From Biomphalaria glabrata (taxonomy: Eukaryota > Mollusca > Gastropoda > Planorbidae): a stretch of DNA of 64,000 nt. This document shows, in pieces, positions 58,901-64,000 of this stretch. The notes beneath the pieces are model-generated. The model made no database searches, was not told the origin of the DNA, and saw only the letters and a list, made by a program, of their open reading frames with translations. Position numbers and translations under genes: made by a program. Location: contig NC_074713.1 in NCBI RefSeq assembly GCF_947242115.1, positions 6,948,001 through 7,012,000 on the forward strand. The letters run 5' to 3'. The number at the start of each line of letters is the position of its first letter. The first letter of the stretch is position 1.

Positions 58901-61900
58901 CCCAGTCTTCACCAGGATTTGAACCCAGCACCCCTTGGTTCGGAAGCTATGCACTTTATCTATTACCCAACATGCCTCCATATTACTACAAATTAAAAAA
59001 AAATAAAAAATTTTGTAGACTTTAAAGATGTTAAATGAAAAACTACATTCTTAAGTCATTTGTTATAACAGTATACCATACCTGAGATGATTGGAAAGAG
59101 AAACCTATGATGGTATATCTATACTATAAAGTAGAATGGGAGGTGCATGTATGTTACAAATAGAAATCAAAATCGCTTGACCAATCTTGATAAAACTTGG
59201 CAGAAATGTTCCATGGGTGCTAACTTAGACCGTAGTGTGTGTATTGTAGCCCTAAAACAAACTTAAGACCCTCAAAAAAAATAAAAAATTGACAGACTCT
59301 ATTAAAGCTATAGTATTTTATGGATCTAGGCTTTGTTTACAATGTTGACATGAGAAAAGATCGAAAGGATTTAGATCTAGATCTAATTTTAAGACCTACA
59401 CTTTGCACATATAGTTGTTTACTTTGACACATGAAAATATAAAATATAGTCTATTGATCTCATTATTTAATCAAATTAAACTTCAAATTTGTGTTTCAAA
59501 ACCATTTTTACATAAATTCGTTCCATATATCTGCAAATTCAGAACGTCATGACTTACTTATAATCCCATTCATTTAACAAATTGGGTAAACCCGTTTTAA
59601 TTGTACTATATATCCTATTCATCTATCGCTCCTTTCGTTTTTAATAGATTTGAATGTATCGGCTTCGGGTAAACCCATTTTCGCAAAACTAATTTTATTT
59701 TCGTAGCGAAAGAGAAAAACTTGAAAGGATCATTAGCTAAGTTTAACAAACATCTAAATCCATTCCACTAGATTAGTAAACACAAACTAAGACCCGCAGG
59801 CCACGGGTAATGTCAGGCTAGTATATATATATATTACATTTCATATAATACACTCAATTTTTTTTCAATTTAAAAAAAACCCACATCAATAAATATTTGC
59901 ATGATCATTGAGACCATTTGCTAAATCAAACAAGAATGATTTCCAAAATATTTGTTCTCCACTACATTTATTAGCACCTGATAGTAAAAGTCAGTAAATG
60001 CTTGAAATGACAGAAAATGTTGCACAATTACAAAAGGTTTGAAATGTTATTTCTTCCTATCAGGTCTTGACTTACCTTTGATCAAACGAACTGGATCATT
60101 GTGGTGTGAGTAGTGTGAGGAGCTGCTGGAGGTGCCCTCACTAATTAAACTCAAGTTTGTTGATGAGCCTGGGTTGCCTCCATCGCGTGACCCTCTCATA
60201 GAGTCAGTCACCGGTCTGGCCTGACCTCCTTGCCCTAACAAATACTTGGTATTCTGCGTCTGCTTTAAAAGTTCCAAAGCAATGTTGCCAGTGGCAGGGA
60301 TCCCTGAAGGGTACTCCATGTTGGCAAACTGACGCTTGCTGTTTGCATTCTGACCCCCAGACATATAAATACTGCCATCATTCGAAACATCTGTACTGGC
60401 ATTAATATGTTCTCCTCTACGAAGTGGTGGCTGTCAATGAAAGGTCAAAGTTAGACAACTATCTTCAAACACACATGAAGCACTTAAACAAAAGCATGAA
60501 TAACAGCATTAACTAAAATATTTAACAAACAAAATAAAAAAAAACATGATTACCTGGCTATGTTGACTGGAGCGCGACCGCATACTGATGGCTGAAACAT
60601 TAATCATACATTTTTCTTCAAAACTCATTGCAAGTATTGTAATATTTAGTAGAATGAAGATAAGTATTGTAATATTTAGTAGAATGAAGATAAGTATTGT
60701 AATATTTAGTAGAATGAAGATAAGTATTGTAATATTTAGTAGAATGAAGATAAGTATTGTAATATTTAGTAGAATGAAGATAAGTATTGTAATATTTAGT
60801 AGCATGAAGATAAGTATTGTAATATTTATTAGAATGAAGATAAGTATTGTAATATTTAGTAGCATGAAGATAAGTGACAATAAAAAGGACTTGTCCAAAT
60901 AAATGAGCACAAGAGTTGGAACTACTTATTGATAAACAAAAACTAATGTACATGACAATGTTTGTCTATTTGGAAACCTATCAATAAATGGCCAATCTTG
61001 ATGAAGGGGCTTGAGAGAGACCAAGAACAAGTTTGGATCAAGGAGACAAATAAGCAAGTCAACAAAGCTGTAGGTCTTTAGTTTGAAACTCACTTTTACA
61101 TTCTTCAGAATCATGCCACACCAGAAAGCTGATTTCTTTACCCCTTAACTGAAAACTATAAATTGGTTTGATCACATTTCCAACGGCAAGATTTTACAGA
61201 AACAGACAGCATTCCTGTCAAAGCAAAAAAATGTCCAACTAAGATAGACAAGTGATGTCTGATAGTTGACTTCCTTAATGACTATTGGGGAGATGTGCAA
61301 TGGAAAGTATTCTTGGAAATCAACACAAGAAACAGAAATATACATTCAAGCTCATGGAATTGATAATCAGCACTGGGAAAAATTAGTCCATGTTTGCTGC
61401 TTCTCAGGGTGTAAAGCCATTTCTGTGTTTTTTTTTTATTTCAAAGTGAAGATTGGACTTCACAGCCATCTTCAAATTCATAGGATATGAGATTGTCAGA
61501 TTATGAGATAATGCCTATCTTCAACCTTGAAGGAGGAGATAACTTTGATAGTATTTATTTAAATGTTTTGTCAAGCTGGTTACATCATGATCTCAATATT
61601 TTTTGTAGATATACTGAACTTTTTGGGAGCTGGACATTTTCAGAGCTTACTCAGACTGAAGGGATGTTTTTGCTATAGACAATTGTCAGATCTGTCTATG
61701 ATAAACTCAATACTTTTCAGAATTTATCATTTTAATACCTTCAACCAGTGGCGTTATTATTTGTTGGGTAACTTCTAGGAAGAGTATATTATAAGTAAAT
61801 CAGTACTTCATCAGGGAACATGTGTGAATGTACCATGACAGGTTAGCCCTATAAATGTCAATGATTGATTCCAGTTCATCAGACTTAGGGAAATCCTTTT

Positions 61901-62386
61901 ATCAAAAGGCCTAATTTTAGCTAGAACAGGTTTGAAATTCATAGAGCTCAAAACAGCAGTCATGGGCACTACCTCTCTACCTAGAAACAGTGTTCAAATT
62001 AACAAGTAACTCACTAGACTAGCATATTTGATTTTTATGCCATGATCATAATCTTACCTGACATGGAATAGTCTGAGCTGTCATGGGAACTGTTTCGTGA
62101 GTGAGGCTCTTCACCTGAGCTTGTGTGACCTTCATGGCTGCCACCAAGAGACCCGTATAGGTCAGCAGAATCCTGGCGAGAGTGGCCAAAGCGTCCATCA
62201 TCTGAAGATCTACCGGAGGAGAGGGTTGAATCCGAGTAACCATGCTGAGCCACTGAAGGGCGCTGTCTCTGGTCGTAAGCTGAACTACTCTGGGTCTGCT
62301 GCAAGGTTTTATGGTGAGCAGACGGTGAAGGTTTGCCATTATTAGTAGTGGACACAATAGTTGAACTTGACAAGCTATTATCTCCC
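52995..62386 (-). CDS. SIPA1-like RapGAP (SIPA1L/SPAR), ten 3' exons
   Basis: Exons in transcript order (complement): 62058-62386, 60554-60591, 60076-60430, 58423-58531, 58158-58320, 57397-57527, 56912-57054, 56162-56303, 55199-55295 and 52995-53138. All have GT..AG borders and matching phases, giving about 549 C-terminal residues; the RapGAP and PDZ domains lie beyond the window edge. SIPA1L proteins are actin- and synapse-associated GAPs for Rap. Diagnostic parts are [10 protein letters not shown] (the conserved SPAR_C serine block), [14 protein letters not shown], and the final coiled coil [20 protein letters not shown] running on to [20 protein letters not shown] and FNTID near the stop. 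The first exons code a Ser/Gly/Gln-rich disordered stretch with many possible phosphorylation sites. Which of the vertebrate paralogues (SIPA1L1-3) it is closest to cannot be said. Confidence 0.93.
53665..54085 (+). mobile_element. CR1-like LINE 3' end, 5'-truncated (same family as 40182-43625)
   Basis: Starts inside the RT C-terminus ([16 protein letters not shown]) and runs through [18 protein letters not shown], an in-frame stop after SERHKD, and the usual 3'UTR to an (AAGATA)n-like tail. Very close in sequence to the C-terminus of the 40182-43625 element. Antisense in the last SIPA1L intron. Confidence 0.92.
55554..55790. repeat. 30-bp minisatellite, about eight units
   Basis: Unit GGCCACCAAAGTTRTTAATATGTATGCCAA (core CACCAAAGTTGTTAATATG). 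Because the period is divisible by three, long repetitive frames exist on both strands; they are not genes. Lies in a SIPA1L intron. Confidence 0.95.
58762..58975 (-). repeat. tRNA-derived SINE (family A)
   Basis: Left end CCTTTCAGACTTTGTGATAT, body TAATGTCAGGTACCCATTA and right-end box B (GGATTTGAACCC). Lies in a SIPA1L intron and is sense to the gene. Confidence 0.88.
59118..59821 (+). mobile_element. Non-autonomous Helitron-like element
   Basis: Starts TCTATACTATAAAGTAGAAT and ends CTAG, with A before and T after, as expected for Helitron insertion between A and T. A hairpin ACCCG..CGGGT at 59792-59808 lies 10 bases before the terminal CTAG, and the 5' part contains CTTGACCAATCTTGATAAAA, a style common in these elements. 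No target duplication and no ORF. 704 bp, in a SIPA1L intron. Confidence 0.85.
60631..60875. repeat. 30-bp minisatellite, about eight units
   Basis: Unit with AAGTATTGTAATATTTAGTA; two units have GCATGAAGA in place of GAATGAAGA and one has TTATTAG. Open frames on both strands are by-products of the 30-bp period. It lies next to the small 38-nt SIPA1L exon. Confidence 0.96.
60876..62057. other. SIPA1L intron, remaining part
   Basis: No exon or repeat family was recognised between the minisatellite and the exon at 62058. Confidence 0.5.
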
Positions 62387-64000
62387 CTGAAAGACCAAAA
62401 AAAAAGTATTTTACATTACTTCTTTATCTAATCATTCAATTAACAAACTCTTAAAACAACTAAACATAATTCACACCAACAAATCTAGTATTAAAAAATC
62501 TTTTAGGTTTATAATTTCAAAAGAAAATGTATGTTCTCTTTCAATAACTGAATGACCACATCAAGCTTGTTTTAAAAGGTTAACAACATTTGAGATCTTC
62601 TGCTCTATTACTCATGTAAAAAAAAGACAAATAATTAAATAAAATTAATTCTTAAAAACTTAAAAGTAATGAAATAAAATAACAACCCCAAAAAATCCCC
62701 TAATTAGCCAAAATTTGTCTTAATTCTATTTTAAGCAAGCCAGTTAAAACAGTTGTATGTGTGTTTGTAACTCATAATAAAGTAAACATCTTAGTTTGAA
62801 TAAGAACATTGCTTTAAAATAATAAATGAAAAAAGCAGAAATGTTTTTTTTTTCTTCTAAGCAGCGCTAAGTAGCTTGGGCACGCTAGAAAACAGAAAAA
62901 TGCAATTCAAAGAATAAAAGCAAACAGTTAAATATGTGATGAAAAAATTAAAGCAGCTTTTTGGGTTACATCTAAAATAAAAAAAATAAAAAAATAAATA
63001 AAACCAGAAAAACATTAAAAATACTTTTTAAAAAGACACTACCTCCTTTATACAACTGGTTTTTCTCTGAATAACTCATGAATTTTAGATAAAAAAAACA
63101 ATAGGACATTTGTTACCCCACAAGCTCCACCTCTCCCCAAGAAAGAATCCTGGCTAAGCAAATGTATATATCTACAACACTTTATAATATTCCAATGATA
63201 ATCCTTTAGATCTAGACTTAGGACATGATGTGCAAAATGTTCCTGAACATTAACCCTAAGCCTAGAATCAATAATGCTTTATATTTGGAAATTCCAGACT
63301 GATATAACCCTTTCAAGAACACGATAGTCCTTTTAAAAATGATGTTGGATCAAGATTTCAAGCCAAATTTAAATTAAGATAACGATCAAACTAGAGTTTT
63401 CCCCCCCATGTGGCTAACGAACTATTAATTCTTTTCTCAGCATCAACTGTTAAATTTCTAGAACCATTTTTAGAGCCATTTTTGAGATAAGCATCCGGTT
63501 ACACTCCTCCATCCTTCACCCACCCTCCATGAATTTCTGACTTGAATAAAGAAAATTGTAAAAAAAACACAATGAAATAAATCTTTTTTGGTTTGGTAAG
63601 AACAACTCAAGACTAAAATATTGAGTAATTTACAAATATTGTGACTCAAGAGATCAAGTCTAATCTATAAATAAACACTTAGAAATGGTATTAAGCTGGA
63701 CTTGTCTTTTGGAATTCCTTAATAGTACACCAAATTATAAACTACTTGTCTTTTGGAAATTTTTATTAGTACACCAAATTATCAACTATCTTAATAGACT
63801 CGCTTATAGATTCCACTCATTTTGACTTTGAAATGAACATGTTTTAGTAGTTTAATTTAAATGTTTCCATGGAAATAAACACTCTTTTGTTGTCAGCAAC
63901 AAGAATACAGCTCTACTGGAAACAAAACAATACTTGAAAATGGACACTATTCCAAATAAAAAAAGGGGGCTTGTGGGGATAACTTCAAATTGTATTACAA
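62387..64000. other. SIPA1L intron reaching the window edge
   Basis: AT-rich with many homopolymer runs. No further exon of the gene could be read on the minus strand. Confidence 0.55.

Noticed and set aside
60509-60953. Long repetitive frames (ISIVIF and YYNTYLHS types)
   Set aside because: Same cause, the 30-bp minisatellite next to a 38-nt SIPA1L exon.
62860-62905. Possible further SIPA1L exon with an acceptor-like TTTTCTAG on the minus strand
   Set aside because: A stop codon follows within a few codons in the required frames and no family sequence is seen.

Overview
The window reads as animal nuclear DNA, most likely from a gastropod mollusc close to planorbid pond snails. This is inferred from the AT-rich introns, the intron-rich ciliary genes and the dense tRNA-headed SINE and LINE relics; no taxon-specific marker was checked. 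All splice sites were read by eye (GT..AG, with reading phase checked across every junction), without transcripts.

Layout. (1) 78-4443, plus strand: the last five exons of kanadaptin (SLC4A1AP), with a 40-unit minisatellite in one intron. (2) 8075-19726, plus: a complete 17-exon DRC7 gene for a subunit of the nexin-dynein regulatory complex of motile cilia. Intron 10 carries a nearly intact Rex1/L2-like LINE and intron 16 a MITE-like inverted repeat. (3) 19.7-25.5 kb: a repeat-rich gap with LINE fossils and a SINE split by a second insertion that has clean target-site duplications. (4) 25563-26864 and 31370-32704, plus: two tandem, intronless CLN3 (battenin) genes that share an unusually similar 312-bp tract, as expected from gene conversion. 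(5) 34563-45476, minus: a complete 15-exon DYNC2LI1 gene (light intermediate chain of the intraflagellar dynein-2 motor). One intron holds a CR1-like LINE whose first ORF carries a 2A-like ribosome-skipping motif and a PHD finger. (6) 45780-47612, plus: an intronless KIFBP gene, head to head with DYNC2LI1 across about 300 bp. (7) 52995-62386, minus: ten 3' exons of a SIPA1L (SPAR) RapGAP-family gene, ending in the conserved C-terminal coiled coil. Its introns hold two 30-bp minisatellites, a LINE tail, a SINE and a Helitron-like element.

Three of the host genes serve microtubule motors or cilia (DRC7, DYNC2LI1, KIFBP), but only DYNC2LI1 and KIFBP are arranged so that shared regulation is plausible. 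No host defence system, CRISPR array, tRNA or rRNA gene was seen. The most notable items are the 2A/PHD LINE, the CLN3 conversion tract, the nested insertions with readable target sites, and the new-looking MITE and Helitron copies.
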